From Acanthornis magna (Eukaryota; Chordata; Aves; Passeriformes; Acanthizidae): DNA of 64,000 nt. This document shows positions 23,942 through 38,474 of the stretch, piece after piece (position 1 is the first letter of the stretch; each line of letters opens with the position of its first letter). The position numbers and the translations under genes are program-made. The notes under the pieces are model-generated. The model saw only the letters and a program-made list of their open reading frames with translations. It did no database searches and was not told the origin of the DNA. The stretch is from NCBI GenBank assembly GCA_036785705.1, contig JAWUZG010000135.1:558001-622000 (forward strand), given 5' to 3'.

Positions 23942-26305
23942 TTCTCTCAGTACTGCAATAGTGTGCTGGAAACTGGAATATCAAAAAGTGTCTCTAGAGT
24001 ATTAGCAGCTGTTGTGGGGCAGCCCCATTAGCCACAGATTTCACTGCCTGGAAATGAACAATAAAAAGCAATCCTCATGACAATGGTTGCTCCACCAGCT
24101 TCTTTATCTAACTGGAAAAGATCTTTCTGCTTGATTCTGAGCTAGTATTTCTTTGTTTCTTTATCAAGAAAGATTCAAAGTATTTCTATTTCCCCCTTGA
24201 AAGTGATTTAAAAAAAATAAATAGAATATAGCAAGGGGTGTATGTATATTACTGTAATTAGTATGGGGGAGTGAATCCATTTTTTTTCCCTGTATATGTT
24301 AAAATCTTGATTTTTGGGGAATTCTTCTGATTCTTCTTCCAAAGGATATTTTTAGGCTGAACATCCTCTTTTGCCTTATGTGAGAGGCAGCCAATACTGC
24401 TGTGTTAGTGTGCGTTCAAACTGCTCTGAATTAATCCTGTGTTTCCTGGCAACAACTTCCCATTTCTTTCCTTATCTTTTCGCAGTGCTATGAGGATTTG
24501 ATCTGAGGCACCATTAGTAGAATAGACATAACGATTGTATCAGTTGATTAGAGGCATCTAATGTAGTTTCTGGACATCAGTTACTGCTCAGTAATGGAAA
24601 TAGTTCAAGGAAATACTTCATGAAGCTTACAGCTGACTAAGAAGCTGGAAATCTGTCATTTTGTTTACAGGCACGTAGGCAATTCTTCCATGTCCTCATT
24701 GTAGTGTGAAAGGTCCCGGGTGGAAAGGTAGCTTGTCCTCTGGCTTAGGTTTGCCCCTTCTTTGGTGCAAGTTGCACAACTTCCAAGGTATAGTCACCCT
24801 TTGGGTCCTCTGTTGGCAATTACATTGTCCCAGGCTCAAACTGGGAATCTCCCTGCTCAGATTACATTTGTCTTCCTTTCCCAGAGATGTGAGCTGGTTG
24901 CTGCTGCCATGACCGAAGGATAATATAGGACGGTAACTGGATCTGGGTGTCAGTGTGGGAAGTTCAGTACATGGTATTTTCTAACTTCTTCACAGATGTA
25001 CTAGGATTTTCCCCCACTTTTTTTGGCTTTTTTTTAAAATGTCACGTGGAGCTGTATTAATTACCAAGGTTTTTTATTATTATTATTTTTAAAATTGATG
25101 ATGCTACTTTATTTTATTGCATCTACTTGACTCTTGTCAAAACCACTTATGAATAACAGCAACATAATTTAGTAGAGGATATCAGCTCAGCTGCTCTATG
25201 AAAGCTTTATTTAAAGGGCTTCTCTTTACATGCAGTGAATATTTAATCATTGCCTTTATTTTCTGCTCTCATTTTCAATTCAGATTTCAATTTAGAGGTT
25301 TTAATTATGTAAAAAAGACAAAGATATGCTCTTTTCTTCTCTCTGTTGAATTTTCCTAACACAGTCTAATTTGAATTGAAAACTGACTTTTACTGTATTC
25401 AAGTTGGTTTTAGGGTCCTTCCAGAGTTTCAGAATTTCTATTATATTAAACATTTCTGAATCTAGAAAAGTGCTGGCTCAAACCTTGATGCTGTTAAATT
25501 CAATAGACCTTTTGCCAATAACATTCATAATGCTAGGATTTGCACACTCGGTTTTAGGTAGGTTAGTAAGTTCACAATAATGCAGGATTTTTATTGCAAA
25601 TGATGTCATATTAGTACTCGTGATTACTTAAGGCAGACTTTTTTAAGCCATGGTTAATTTATGGATTACTAGCAAATAAAATGACTTGCTGTATCAATTT
25701 AGGAATTTCAAATTCTGTTAAATGCAGTGTAGGTTTGAAATGTATTTTTAATACCTGTCATCTCCTGTAAGTAATTGGTACAATATATACATAACATTAG
25801 TAGTAAAAGGATACTTCAGAATTTTTCTAGTAACTATTTTAAGAGCTGTCTTTTCTCTCTTTTGTTTCATCTAAGGATCAAATTTTAGTTCCAACTATGA
25901 TTTTACTGAAAACTCTGTAAGTTGTTAAATCAGTAATATGTGTGGGTTTGGGGTTATTTTCAGAAGTTAGAAGATTAAGTTCCTCTAGAAGGAGATAAAA
26001 TGTCTAAATTCACCTAACCTTTTGTTCTGCTGTATGCTAGATCCTAACATCATCAGGTTCACAGTGGCCTTTCATTCAGTCATGACCTAGTTCAATGGAC
26101 AGGTAACAAATCAATAGCCTGAGATAGTAACATGTACTATCTAATTCCTACTACTTCAACAGTGGAATTCCACAGTTATGTCAATTATGTTTTGGAAATA
26201 TCACTGAACTTTGCTTATTTGAACCCATTAATGTGCTGAGACAAGGTTGGGTTTGCTTCAATAACATTGCAGAATGATTTGATGATTTCAATACCTTTGT
26301 CTTAC

Positions 26306-26332
26306 AAAAAAAGAAAAGAAAAGAAAAAAAAA
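26306..26332 (+). repeat. A-rich (AAAAG)n simple repeat
   Basis: A run of A is followed by about three AAAAG units and a second A run. It is a short purine-only microsatellite. Confidence 0.75.
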
Positions 26333-29300
26333 TAATTGTTCAAAGAGTTGTATGAAACAGGTGCCATTGTACAGCCTGCAGCACACTCCTTGGTTCCTGG
26401 ATTCTTGTTAAGTGCTGCTGTGGTCTGATGGGAGCAGTTCAGTTTCTATCGCACTGCTGCCATTAAGCCCTTGCTCTCAAGAAAGTTTTCTCCCACACAT
26501 AAGTGTGCAGCCTTGAGTGAATAAAGTCCCAAAGAATTGGGATGGCACCTCTACAGCCAAATTAATTTATTTTTACCTGCTCTGGCAAGGTTGCTCTAGC
26601 AAGGTTTAACATGGTGAATACTACGTCTCATAACTGGGCTGTGTGAAAAGTAACATTCCCATCTGTTTGACTACAGCTTGAACTTTGGAAGATGGACAGT
26701 GGTCTTGTCACATGTACGCTTTTCTTCTTCCATGGACTCTAGTGTGATTTTGTCTGGCCCTTTGTGTTAATTTATACTACACTACTCTCCCTGTTCCTGT
26801 ATGTTGGTGGGAAGCCATGACTTCATGCTACCTTCACATCCAAGGGACTAATGAAACAGAACACTGCTTACTATTTTCCTGGCATAAAGGGAAAGCCTAG
26901 AATGAGCAGAAATCATAATTTAACTTGTATTAAGTTTCTACATGCATTTTTCATCACCTGAAAAAAATTGTCTTCGCAAACTAACTTTTTAATGAGAAAG
27001 CTTCTAGTGTTGCTGGTAGCAATGATTAAGTATCTAACTACCTATAGCACTTCCTGTTAGTTCATTAAAAGACTAGCCTTCCTAATTACATTTGCATGTC
27101 TCTCCATAATTTGTACAGACCTCAATAACTAAATGGGTGATAATCCGTCAGCAGAATTGCAAAAGACCTTGATCCTTACATACGCAAACCCTCGGGCAGT
27201 ATTTACGGTTTTCTGATAGTGTGTTGCCTTTCTTACTTGATTTTTAACTGAATAGAAGACACTGTTGATGATATTAGCTTCACAAATAGTCTGTTGTGCA
27301 ATGGATGAAGACACTTTGGGATGGATATAGGCAATCTGTCCCCTTGCTCCCTAGTCATTGCAAAGACAGATCTCATTTCTGGTTTAGTTATTTGAAACTG
27401 TCTGTGTCTTTATTTCACTGATAAGTCATTTTAAAAGCTGGAGTGAATGTTATTTTTTTACTCTTTGAAGGCCTGATCTCTTTGTGATGCTTGGATGGCC
27501 AAAAGATGGTGACTTAAACACAAATTAGGTACCTGCAGCACAATTTCTAATGGTGCAGAGGTGAAGCTGGGGAATTGGTGCTCACCCTCTGAAGGTCAGA
27601 GCACAGATTGACTTGCATGACTGGAGATACTCAGCACTTATAGTGCTGCTTTAAGTATATTCATCTGTTTTCTCTTTTATTTGTTCTTCTCTTCAGGCAG
27701 CTAAAAAACTAAGCCATTCTAATTTAATTTCTTTCCTTCTTAAAAAATTTTTATAATCTGGTCTTCAGCTTTAGTGTAATTTTACCTCTTCTTTCATACT
27801 TACGTGAGTTAAATGCTTTATGTCTCTATTTCATGTGGGAAATGCCTCCAAGGGCATCCACTTACATACAGCAATTTTGGTGCATCACTTCCGAATAATT
27901 CAGAGAAAACCTATCCATCATTAGATGAAATTTTGCACTCTTATCATTGCAGTGCTCACTTTCTGATCATCTGAAAAGCTTTCAGACTCACCCATGAGTT
28001 ATACAGCCATCACTGCCCATTTTCTAGCTGAATCCCTGTGTCTACACATGCTCCTGGCTCACCAGCTCCGCTCTTAGTCTCCCCCCAGAGCAGCACAGGG
28101 TGATTATATTTCTAACTCATTTGGCTTATCACATTTAAGACTCTACTTGAAGAGCAAGGTCTCCGCTTTACCACTGCATCATTATCTTCTGAAATATTTT
28201 TAAAATGTGCCATTTTAGCCCTATGTTATATGTTCTGTCCTCAGAACAAGGCAGCAAAACTGGAACAGGGAGAAAGGAAAATGCCTGCTGTGTTTCGAGT
28301 TAGTGTTCCTACTGGGACATATCTTTTAGGCAGGGCCATGTGGAGGTAGAGCAAATGGTGCAGGAAGGCACTTTGCTGAGTTGGAATGAAATATCACAAG
28401 CTGAAACAGTAGTTTCTGACCACCTGCCTGGACAAAGTGATTTCATCTGGGCTGCTATTGGAATTGTCCTTGTGTTGTTTGGCAACTCTTTGCAGCATCC
28501 TCTTTATATTATTTCAGTTTGTGCAGATGTTGTGAATAAAGAGAAACTAGGAGAAAATGAGGAGTATCTTCTCTTCCAGAAAAGCTTGTTACCTATGGCA
28601 AAATCCTCCAAATCATTACTCTTTTACAAAGGGGCAGTCATATGCTGTAAATAATGAACAGTAATGATAAAACATCTGAGAAGACTTAGATAAGAACATG
28701 TATTGAAAAAATGCAATTATTATGGTCTGAGAGTTTTCACAGTGGGCGAAACCATGTACTTTATAATTTCTACGATTTAATTTTTTAATCGCGTTTCTTT
28801 CAAAGTTAATTTATTCTGATGAAGTGGGATATCTGCTGATTATTTAACATATCCATCTATTTTGTGAGCTTTAGTGTTGCCCTGAGTTTCATGTTAATTA
28901 TATAGGACCATCACTATATTTAAAAACCAGTCTTCATTAAAAAAACTAAATCATTAATATATCAGCTGTTAGCTGTACTTAACAGAGGTCTTCTGCATCT
29001 CTCACAGGCTTTATGAATTCTTAGGCTTGCAGTCCTTTCTGCTATTTATGTGTACTGAAGCAACCATATAATTTATCTGGTTTGGAGCTCCTTTCTTCCA
29101 GCATATTCAGAGCTTACCGGTATCACTAATAGGAAAACAGAAAGAGATTCATCCCTTAATTCCTAAACATCTTGATAAATGAGCAACAGAACCTGCCAAC
29201 TAGCTAATATAACATGGTATACAGACCGTGATATTAGGTATAAGAGGTTGGTTTGGCAGGATTTTTGAGTATGTCACGTGACTTGTAAAGAGATGAAAAT

Positions 29301-32300
29301 AAAAGATATTAAATACATAGCCTGCCTCAGTATTTTCCCCAGCACTCACATGGAAGTGACAACAGAGCTCCTGCTCTTCACTTCAGGTGTTTTATAAACT
29401 TGCCTACCTTCTTGACTGCCACCAGTTGAAATGCTGGTGTGAGGAATTAGGATTGGATGCCTGGGTGATGAGAAAATGAAAAGGATTGCTCTTCAAATGA
29501 TTCTGAGGGGATACGCAATAGAGCAGAACCCTTTTTGAAGGATTGGTTCAAAGGAAAACATAGGCTCAAAATAATGAGCTTTTGAAAACCTGTCTTACTG
29601 CTTGTGGTTCCTCACTGTGCTTCAGATATAATTCATATCAAGGTTTTAGGATTTATCATTACCTAGACTACCCTGACCTCCATCAGTGCCCCGCCTACAA
29701 ATACAGATAGTCTTTGTGTAGAATGCCTTCATACCCTCAAAGTTCTAGAAATTTCAGTAACATTCAATAAATAATATTAAAGGCAAAAATTTATGGCATG
29801 ACCTAAAATTTTCCCCAATTACTATGAAGAGGAAGAAACTTGTATTTTGGCTTCCTTAATGCAGTAAGTGTTGGTTAAGTTGGATTTAGCTACTTGACTG
29901 TGTCATGATAGATAAAGATTAGAACTGTATAAATAAAATACTAGGCACATGGTTAATATTTTTCTAACTAGAAGGCACAGCTAAAAAGTTTGGGTTTGTA
30001 CATGAAACCAACTTAAATAGTCCTGAGTTTTGAAAATGCACCCATTTTCAATTTTTTTTCTTCTTCTCCTTATTTGGTGAGGCTTCCTTTATTTTTCCAG
30101 GGATCAGCTGAGTAACACTGGTGCAATATTCTTCCCTGGCACTGGTGTCCCTTGTTCAGTGACACTGTGTGTCCCATGTGGTCATTCTCTCCAAGGGCGT
30201 TATTGTAACAGTATATTAGAATTTTTTTCCTTCCTAAAATTAGTCTAAGGCATTTCAAATACTTGGTCTTAAGGGCACAGCTGATTCATGTGGGAGCTTT
30301 TCAAGGGAAAAATGGTAGTAATGTGCCCAGATTCTGTTTTCCTGATGTGGGGAAAGGGCACTGAAAGTATTCTATGCCTTTGAAAATGCTTTTTCTTTTG
30401 GTCCCCAATTTACTTTGGTTTTTATTGCTTAAATATTGCCCACGAAATATTAGCCAGTTGTAGCGCTTGACTGAATTATGTGTAAGATGAGCTAAAAAAC
30501 ATTGTTCTTCCATGTTTCTTTGTGTCATTCAATAGCTCTGATCTGACTTCTGAAATATATTTACACATTTTTCTTGGAGTTTCATGACATCATCACATCT
30601 GTAGATTTAGGGGTCTGATGCAAATGATGATCTGATTCTGTTAAAATGATCAGTCTGCCAAAACATGAACAACATTTTGTATTCTCTCCATCTCTTACAT
30701 GACTGAACAGATTCCAGTATTTTATGTTATGGACTTTGTTTTGAATCACACTCTTTTGTTGCATGCATGAAGTTTTTTGAAACTTTCTTCTGATATATCA
30801 GTATTGGCAACAGCTGGTCCTCCCTTCCTTAAGCACCCAATACTTTTCACAAACTTTTTGACTCTTAAAAGAGTACTACTTGTGGGTTTTGTAATCATTT
30901 TAGCATCATGGTTTTTTTAGTTAAATGCCCACACAAATAGAAATTAAAGGAATCTTGGGATGATATAAAGTTATTTGGATTAATTAATCCCTATCAAAAC
31001 TTCACTGAGCTATTTACATATGTATTATAGGTTAATATAGACCTCCATTTTATTTCATGTCTTTATGTAAAAACTTCTTTACAGCCTGGATATTTGCTTC
31101 CATGTGCTTTGCCTGTGAGCTCCAATAAGTATGACTCAGAGATGTTGCTTGGACTTTCATTTTTATTTTAAGCATAAAGACTATTGTAGTTCCAACAGAT
31201 TATTATTTAAAAGTTGGTTTAAAAATACTAAACAGATAAACATTTAAGAAAACTCCTTTACCATGCAGCCAAATATTTCATAAAGTATGTATAGTTTTTA
31301 CTTCTACTCCTGCAGAGAATGTAAGAAATCATCTTATTTTGGTACCAGTATAATGTGTCAGAATAGTTGTGCTTTGTGGTCTAATCAAAAATATTAGCTG
31401 AAATGGGGAGGATGAGGGTCTTAATGGATTGCTATATGGACAGAAGAGATTTTTTTGTTCTTTAGTATAAAAGGAATCATCCAGTGATTCCGTTGAAAAT
31501 ATTTAGTTTGAACACTGATATCGAAATATTGCACTGAAAGATAAACAGATGACTTCAGAATGATGGTAGCAAATGCAATTATGCTTCAACCCACAATAAT
31601 CTTAAGTGAGATATTTTATTAAATGTTAATAACTTTGGGGACTAGACTGGCTTCTTCTTAGGTCTTTCAAATAAGAGTTGTTCTGTGCAACAAGATGCCT
31701 GCAATGTAAAGGTGGAATGTGTACCAAGGGGTGATTCTGAGGGCTTAAAACCATTTGAGATTTATTAGTTTTCTGGAGTTGGGTTAACATGGTTCCGTGA
31801 ATAGGCACAAGGCCTGGAGAGTGGGATTAGGAAGGTTTCCAGAGGCTCTGAACTCATGTCAAGCAAAACTGTCATGCCAAGCAGCTAAGTCAACTGAATA
31901 GGGAAAAGTCTTGGAAGTGCTTTATCAATGCATAATGTTTGTAAATTTTATTCAATTAATTTACAGCTGCAGGGCTCATGAGGCTGAGATTAAAGTTTTG
32001 TAAAGTTTTGATATGGAAGCAGCCAAAACCAAACAAAAACATTTGATTAGCTTTGGATGTTTTTTTAACAAGTTGGCAGGGGAACAAAATTGCAAGCAAG
32101 TATTTCAGAGGAAGGTGTACCTAGTCTTGGGAGCTACTGTAGTTGGCTGGATTGGTAGCAGAATGCCTGCCAGGATCCTGCATGAAGTGCCTGCAGGTAT
32201 GCTTGACATTTGCTTCCCCCTCTGCCAACAGGTGCCTCGAGGAAAAGCCATGTCCCAGAGAAAAGCCTCTGGAATTTAGTGCTACCAAAAGTACTTACAA

Positions 32301-33966
32301 ATAAACATTGTGCTTTAAATTCCTGTTATTTTTACGACAAGATTAAATAGAATTTACTTCAGACAAAACATGAGTGAGAAAGAAGATATGCCAGAAGATG
32401 CCCAAGGTGCTAGCATACGAGCTTTACAATTTATTTTTTTTTTAAATTTTAAATTATTGGGACGATCATGCAAACACTCAACTTCTCCTAGAGTCCTTTG
32501 GATATGACTTGGCAAGATCACAGTCAGGGCTGCCACCCCCTTTCTCTGTTTATTGTGGCTGAGTTAGGAGAAATGGCGTTGCTTGTTGATATCTTACTTT
32601 TGTCCCTTATGTAAGCCCAAGAGAGATCAGAATTCTGGAACCAAGCTTAACCTGAGCCCTCCCTCTCATATGCAACGCGTCTTGCTGAGGGAGCAGTTTC
32701 TGTTCCTTTTAGTTGTATGCATTCATTACTTCATATTTGCATTACTGAAAAGAGCAGCATTTTTGTTGTTTTCTTACATGCATTGTTAATTTTTAGACTT
32801 GGGTTCCCATTCATCAATATTGTTTCTTAAAATAATAACTGAGTGAATTATCCAGTCAGCTTTTACACTTCCAGTGATTGTGAAATTTGTATTTTATTTG
32901 CAACCTTCTCCCAGTATATCTACAAAGAAAAAGGAAATTCCATTAAAATCAAGTTATCACGTGGGAACCCACCTGCTTTTGCTGAAATATTTGGATTTAT
33001 TTTGGGGAAATCTAAACAAAATGCTTCAATTTCTGTCAGGTCACAATAAAAGCAAGCAATTCAGTTTGTTAAGAGCATCTTTCAAGGGAGTGAGTGGTGT
33101 AGGCTTGATGCATTGGATTAATTTCTGAAATTACAGATGAGAATCTTCCCTGCACTGCTGCTGTTCTGGAAGAATTTGAAGGCTTTGTAAGTGTAAATTG
33201 TGCCACGCACTATGGTTATTTGACATTGAACTCATTGTTCATGGTTGGATGCTAAATATGTTTTGCAATGTCATTTCCATAAAAGTTTGAAAAGAAGCAA
33301 GTCTTCCTTTATTAAGTAATGTTTCCTTCATAAATCCTGCTGACATTTTAGGATTGGAGGAAAAAGTGGAGACAAGTAGCTTTCAAATTTCCTTCTATCT
33401 TAGAATAACACTGTGACCAAGTGCCCAGACTTTCTGGTGAGGTTTACATGCCTTCCACTGAGTTTTTTACACTGGGGCAGCAGGTGAAAGGCATCTGGGT
33501 TTGTCCTGGGAGAGTTTATAGAAAGTCTTAAAAGGCATTTTATGAAGTTTTACTGAAATTTTAAAAATTTTTTGCATGGCCCCTACCCAAGTTCATGATT
33601 GTGAAATATAATATAGGGACGAACATTCAATCCAGTCTACCTCTCCAATACAGAGGAGATACTAGAAGTTCATTATTTGAATGCTTTGGCATGATTTTTG
33701 GTTCTGTGTGCTATTTGCCTGGTTTCATTCTGGTTTTCCATATTTCCTTCTTCAAATGTCTCTGTGGATTGTTCTAATGTAGTTTGGAAGTTGGCAGAGC
33801 ATTGTCTTAAACCTGAAAGTTTTGGTATAGTGTGACATCCATTGTTTTCCGCTGTCACTAAGAGCAAAGAAATCTTGCTGAGCTGTGAAACTGCACACTT
33901 AAAACCAAGTGCTGCATTTATGTGAAGTTAAACACATTCAATATCAAACTTTGCACAAGATTCAGA

Positions 33967-34031
33967 TTTTTCTGTCCTAACTTTGCATGAAAAAGATCAT
34001 CTTTTTCTATCTTAACTTTGCATGAAAGAAA
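33967..34031 (+). repeat. Tandem duplication, 35-base period
   Basis: TTTTCTGTCCTAACTTTGCA is repeated 35 bases later as TTTTCTATCTTAACTTTGCA. Both copies continue into TGAAA and an A/G-rich stretch. Two substitutions in the first 20 bases suggest a fairly young duplication. Confidence 0.8.
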
Positions 34032-35214
34032 TGAAGAAGATTTCTCTGAAGTCTGAAAATATTTGGGTTTGCATTCATTAATGTAGTGTCAGTATATAGA
34101 TGACTTCTGCACTTTCAAAACAGGCTCAACTCCTCCCCCCGCAGTTTCTTTAGGGTGTTTAGAATGATCATGGTTTTTATTTCACTGAAGAGACAATACA
34201 TTTCTTAAAAGGTAGCCATGACATATTGACTCCTTAATCACAGCAATAATTATACATGATTTTTCCATGTATCAGGATCAGCCTGTTTATTTCTGTGTGA
34301 GAAAAATAAATTATGTTTCTATATAGGATTCTTAAATGATGGTAGAAGAAAAAAGCAAAGCTCTGCTGGGAATTGCATCTATTATTAAGACTCTCAGAGC
34401 ATTAAAAGCATTAGAATAATAACCTGTTACAATAAACCAATGATATAGCTAAGCCCTCTCTTCTTGAAGAGGAGAAGTCTTGATTCATCGTTCAGGTGTA
34501 AATATATGTCACAGAAGTCAGTGATTTGGTAAGATATACAGTGATTCTCTGAAATTAATAAAACTTTAAAACAAAGATATTTAAGGCAGCAAATCAGGAA
34601 CTGAAATGCCAGGAGTCATGGGAAAGATGGACTTGTTCTCATAAATAGTTGGTCTGGACTTTAATGAAACCATTTTATAGCAGAAACAAAGGAATATTAC
34701 ATTCATTATGATAAAGATATTATGAGATGAAAAATTTTCTATGCCTACACAGCGTACTTGCTTTCTGATAGCAGCTGTAATTTGTGTGGGTTCTATGCAG
34801 TCAGTCCATTTTTAAGTCTGTTGCATTATTCCCTATATTACAAAATGCCCATATGTTGTTAGCTTCTACTTTAAGGGAATAAAAGTAAAAGCTGTTTCTG
34901 CAAAGTCTAGCGTAGAGACTAGGAAGGTGTTTCTGCTGTTTTAAATCAATTATATTTGTCTATAGCACTCAGCATGGCCTCAAAAATAAAAGTTGTGAGG
35001 AGAGGGAGTAGGTTTCTTCACAACTTATCCTGAGCTATGTATCCTGGAGAATTTTAATTTAGTTGGAAGAAACTGATCACATGACTGAGGGCTCTGGGGC
35101 TCTCTGATATGCAGTTCCTCTCAGTCTTAGGGGCAGCAACTATTTCAGCAATAGTCTGCCTTTAAATGTTAAGGTCTGAGAGATGCACCCATGTTCAAGC
35201 AGGTACTATCTTTG

Positions 35215-35420
35215 TACTGTTGCATTTATCCTTTTGTTGTACTCCCAGTTCCCTGTAGCCTCTGCACTGCTCTTAGGCACTGCTTTTGCCTGACTCTGAC
35301 CCTCCTCCCCTCCAAACACCTGGGAGTATAAAAAAGCCACCATTAGATCCAGCCTACTGTTTGTGTCCGGGGTGTGTTTCTTGTCAGTGCAGCCAGGGCC
35401 ACTTCCACTGACAGCCATGC
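35215..35420 (+). promoter_or_regulatory. TATA-box-containing patch, possible promoter or LTR remnant
   Basis: TATAAAAAAG (about 35327-35336) lies inside a short GC-richer patch: CTCCTCCCCTCC just upstream, and GTGTCCGGGGTGTG about 30 bases downstream, where a start region would be expected. The arrangement resembles a core promoter or an LTR U3/R junction. I see no LTR ends, target-site duplication or open frame downstream, so this is weak. Confidence 0.2.
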
Positions 35421-38400
35421 TTGGAAGAGTTACGGACGGTCAGAAGTGTGGTCTGGCAATGGTTTATTTATAAGAAGGCAATGGGGGTGGACAATGGACA
35501 CTGCTGACATCTTCATTTAGGCATAAGAGCTGCAAGAACATTCTTTGATAGAGGCTGATTTTGAAAACAAACTTGCTCAGTGAGGAGGTGCTTGGTGAGG
35601 CTTCCCATATGAGAAATGTCCATCTTTGGGGTAAACAAGAACATAACAACAAAATAAGCAGTCCAACTGCTGTTTCAGGAGACTGGTTTATTGATTACTT
35701 ATGGCAATTGATACTCTAAATGCAGTTAAATTCTGGTGGGCCAAAAGCAATATTTGAGAAAGCTGATCTTCCCACGATTGACTGACACATGACATTGAAG
35801 CCTGATCCTTGTTTCTGGTTGACTTACAGCTAAGACTTCACCTTGTTTTGTAGCTTCTGTTTAAAACACATCAAGCTTTTTAATGAGATTTCAGGAAATT
35901 ACTGTGTTTTTCAGTCATCCCTTTTACTTTCTTTGGTTTTGTAACTTACTGATAATATACTCTTACAAAAAATAGCTGTCTGCAAATGGTAGATAATGTG
36001 AGGGAGATGTAGTGGCCTGTAAACTTTCTTCTAGAGAAATTTAACTCTGAGTTCAAGGCAGTCTGATTGCCGAGAAGATAAGCTATGGTCAGTGGTGTGT
36101 TTATGAGTACAGAGATCTTCCTGCTATGGGAGCACTTGACGAGAAACAGAGAAGGCATGTGAAGAGCTAAACATGCAGCAAGACTGTTTATATCCTCCTG
36201 ACTACTTCGCTCCTCTGCCTATGCAGAGATTTCCTAATTTTCTGTCTTTATTCTTCTCCTTGATTTTATGTAGCTTAATCCAGGATTGCTTAGGGCAATT
36301 TGCTCATTATAGTGCAAATGTTTTAGTCTCTCTCTGTTATGAAGCAAGTTCCCTTTACTAAATTATTTTCTCATGTCTGTGCGTTCTTTGCCCTGCCTCA
36401 AGTGGGGACTAAAGGAACAGATGTACTGCATATATACTGCATATCATTTTCATGTCTGCTGCAATATTTCTGTGTTATAGTGCAGAGAAAGACAGTGTTG
36501 TAGAGTAGTAGTTTAAACTTGTCGTAGTTTATCTTGCAAAGAAGAAAACAAATATTAACAAATGCTTTATACTTGTTATTCTGTAAGTTATCCAGATTTG
36601 CTGACTTCTACCTCAGCATTTCTATTTGTATCCTAACTATCATAATATCTTTGCCTTTTTAAAAAAAATACATCCTGTCTCCCCAGTATGGAATGATTTG
36701 CAGTACTTCCTCACACATGTTAGCTAAAATCCCTGAAAGGCAGCTTGGGATAAGGGTCATCTTTTGTAGTGGCAAGAGGCTGCAGAATTTTTCAGCATTC
36801 AGTCAAATGGAAAGGACTTTCAGTTCACTGTGGGAAAGAGAAAAGTGCACAATCTTTGGTGAATCTTCCTGTTACTAACTGATTTTGAAAATATGTTAAT
36901 TAATGTGATGAATTGTTACTCTTTCCATTTAATAGTTCAATTACAAAAGTCTGCTGAGAGCAGAGAGCAAAGCACACAGGTGTTCACCAAGCAGTGTGTG
37001 TGTGGTAGCTCGGCAGAGCCAGGGCTGGCCTGTGCAGGTGCCCACACTGTGCCATCTGAAGTGTGTTTGTCACAGGGATCTCACACCATGTGGAGGGTGT
37101 ATGCTGTATGTCCTGCTACTGCTGTCAGCAGCTGGATGACACTTAAAAGGCACAGTCATGGGCATGCCAGAAAGAAAGTTAGATTGGCATTCAAGAGGTT
37201 AATTAGAATAGGAAAGAGCAATTAAAGGGACGTGACGATGTCTTCATAAAACAGTAATTGAGCGCTCTTCATTAAACGATCTCATTAAATGAGGCAGAGG
37301 ATTTGTTGTTGTTGAAATTCTGAACTTGCTGTTAAGATTCTCTAATCAGCTTTCTGAAAGGGGAGTTATTACAATACCATAACTTTTGAAACCTTTTATT
37401 GTTCTCAAGATACTGTGAGGTGTGTTTTGTGTGGATGTATTTTCCTTGGCATCAAAATGGAGAACTGGAAATAATAATGTTGCTTGTGTATGAATGTCAC
37501 GAGTCCATTATTTTTATTTGCCCCACCTATGAGACAAATGAAGGTTTAGCTCCTAGTTTCAGTAATTGCATCCTTGTATTATGTATGTTGTGTGGTAATG
37601 TGGCTGCACATGCAGAATACAAATCAATACCTTAACAGCAAGTAACAGATGGATGGCTCCTGCGAAAGAACTTTGTTGTCCATTTATTGATCACAGTTAT
37701 GTTAACAGAGACATACCATAACTACCAGTGCCAAAATAAACATCAGTTTAAATAGTGGTCCTGTGAGAACAGGATTGTTGCTGGTTTACTTGGTGAGAGC
37801 AGTCTTGTCAACTGCTCGACTGATTCTTAAATTCTCTGAACTTAAACAAAGAGCAGGAATGTTTCAGAGAGATGTTTGTGTTGTATAAAATACCTTAAAT
37901 ATTGTGAAGAATTAAAGCATTTAAATCACAACAAATAAAACCTCCTATGGAAAAATATTAAGTGAAAAGAGGCACAGTGAAATGCTGCTGATTTAAAACC
38001 AACCAAAAAAGAAGTAATCGTTTTACCTAATATGATGCTGTTCATATTCCTGCTGTGTATCATTGGCTCAATGATTTCTGTTGGTTTTCTTTTCTACCTC
38101 TGGATATAAGACCCACAGAACTGCAGGGGCACATGGAGAAAGGACAGCAAAACTCAGTCTGCATCAAGTATTTCTGTTGTAGAAAGTAAGCAAAATGAAA
38201 GCAGATGGAAAAGCTCCATATCACTCTAAGTCCCTTACCATGACCCTCGATACTGTGTGCTGCAGCGGTAAACGCCCACACAGTGATTCGGTTACTAATT
38301 ATTTTTGAAGTTATTGATGTCCTTCCAAAATCTTCTAAAGTGATTTACATGTGTGAGTGTGTGACATACATTTCATGGATATGTTTGTGCTCTTGTTTTG

Positions 38401-38423
38401 TCTCGCTCTCTGTTTTGCACTGT

Positions 38424-38474
38424 GGCCCCAGCTCTGTGACGGCCCCAGCTCTGTGACGGCCCCAGCTCTGTGAT
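38424..38474 (+). repeat. 17-bp minisatellite, three copies
   Basis: GGCCCCAGCTCTGTGAC occurs three times head to tail (38424, 38441 and 38458). Only the last base of the third copy differs. Near-identity suggests a recent expansion, so copy number may vary between individuals. Confidence 0.95.

Larger units (their letters stand above)
23132..33966. other. Long non-coding AT-rich stretch, no gene seen
   Basis: There is no recognisable coding sequence. The longest frame (104 codons, + strand, 28340-28654) has no domain and no splice context that I can defend. Apart from the simple A/G repeat near 26.3 kb and the inverted repeat at 23.9 kb, I see only unique AT-rich sequence. Parts of it, for example 25.06-25.75 kb, look complex enough to be conserved non-coding DNA, but that cannot be judged from one genome. 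Confidence 0.6.
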
